Of a stretch of 21,210 nt of DNA, positions 20,681 to 21,210 are shown in pieces. This DNA is from a virus, in IMG/VR virus record IMGVR_UViG_3300031772_000344, positions 1-21,210 of that record; one strand, given 5' to 3'. The notes below the pieces were generated by a model that worked only from the letters and a program-made list of their open reading frames with translations, searched no databases and was not told the DNA's origin. How positions within the stretch are numbered: the stretch's first letter is position 1; every line of letters starts with the position of its first letter. Made by a program: the position numbers and the translations under genes.

Positions 20681-21210
20681 TAGTGCACCACTTTTCTAGC
20701 CGCTGCGTTTTGCGACGGCGTTCCATAAAGGCTGTTTGTCTTCCCGAGTTTATTTAAACCACTTTGTGTAGTTTTACCGACGGATGGCCTAACCTGTTGT
20801 GGAGCATCGACCGATTGCTTAGTTAAGGCCTCTTGAATTGCCATCATGTTTTCCGGTTTAAGAGACGACACCATTGGAGCCCCCAGAAAGATAGATAACC
20901 CTAACTTATGGCGTGCGGTTAGTTTTACGGGGTTGAACTTAGGCGAGGTAACCTCAGAAATAAGTTTTTCCCGCATCCGACTTACAAACGCAGGATGCAC
21001 CTTCTCGGCAATAGCCATGTCTTCGCGTGTTATGTCGCCAGTCTTTATGCCATTCAGAAGCACCATGGGCTGCATAACCACTTGCAACCGGCGTGTGTAT
21101 TTATCCTTCTGTGATTTAGTCTGCGTACTGGGCGCGTCCATAAGTGAGCGTGGCTGTTGGTTTCTCTCTGGGTTGCTATCCGTCAGGTCAGTAATGGCAC
21201 TACTCGCTAC
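20680..21210 (-). CDS. Virion-associated protein, C-terminal part (partial)
   Basis: The frame is open from the window edge through to 20680, 176 residues in all. An internal ATG at 21141 has no ribosome binding site, so the gene most likely begins outside the window. The visible part is helical and basic: KSQKDKYTRRLQVVMQPMVL, then GDITREDMAIAEKVHPAFVS, then HKLGLSIFLGAPMVSSLKPE, which resembles the C-terminal ends of long internal-virion or tail-associated proteins in podovirus-like phages. A low-complexity tail follows (VGKTTQSGLNKLGKTNSLYG). The start of the virion block therefore lies further right. Confidence 0.6.
   Translation of the reverse strand, partial: VASSAITDLTDSNPERNQQPRSLMDAPSTQTKSQKDKYTRRLQVVMQPMVLLNGIKTGDITREDMAIAEKVHPAFVSRMREKLISEVTSPKFNPVKLTARHKLGLSIFLGAPMVSSLKPENMMAIQEALTKQSVDAPQQVRPSVGKTTQSGLNKLGKTNSLYGTPSQNAAARKVVH

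Overview
The window is part of a tailed double-stranded DNA phage genome. It carries a large terminase, a portal, a scaffold-like protein, a major capsid protein, several virion proteins and a phage-type recombination pair. No ribosomal, tRNA or host metabolic gene is visible and no integrase is present. Most genes lie on the minus strand, so the map reads from right to left. The host cannot be named. A CsrA-like protein points weakly to a bacterium that uses CsrA regulation. A ParA ATPase next to a winged-helix protein full of iteron-like DNA repeats suggests a phage kept as a plasmid (phage-plasmid), but this is inference.

Layout, right to left. From 21210 to 16719 is a minus-strand virion block: a partial protein running off the window, a 112-residue protein, a 453-residue repetitive protein, two tandem paralogues of exactly 219 residues, a 183-residue protein and a DUF1064-type nuclease. 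From 15710 to 16615 is a short plus-strand operon with its own promoter. It holds very small genes, a likely -1 frameshift site, a DUF6948-type protein and an overlapping Gly/Ser-rich protein. From 15577 to 12049 is a minus-strand block with four small genes, a PD-(D/E)XK exonuclease-like protein, two small proteins and a RecA-fold ATPase. It ends at a strong hairpin terminator at 12017-12044. From 11974 to 9303 is a self-contained unit: promoter, ParA, the repeat-rich Rep-like protein and a zinc-motif protein. An intergenic array of the same repeat follows at 9002-9110. From 8859 to 2781 is the packaging block: six small genes, large terminase, three small genes and portal. A plus-strand cassette of three genes (1936-2784), ending in a CsrA-like gene, is inserted between portal and scaffold. 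The scaffold-like gene and the major capsid gene close the left end.

The most notable features are these. (1) The major capsid gene is interrupted after 21 codons by a sequence of about 322 bases that folds as a group I intron: P1 with a U.G splice pair, P3, P7, P8, P7.1/7.2 and P9 can all be drawn. (2) A family of about 28 copies of an 11-base repeat lies both inside the Rep-like gene and downstream of it. Inside the gene, 12- and 13-base spacings switch it between two open reading frames. (3) A phage CsrA homologue appears to lack the conserved RNA-binding arginine near the end of its core. (4) A canonical T TTA AAG slippery heptamer sits directly before a stop codon and would join two otherwise separate small reading frames.

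Start sites were revised where ribosome binding sites or paralogy favoured it. All family names come from motif recognition by eye, without database searches.
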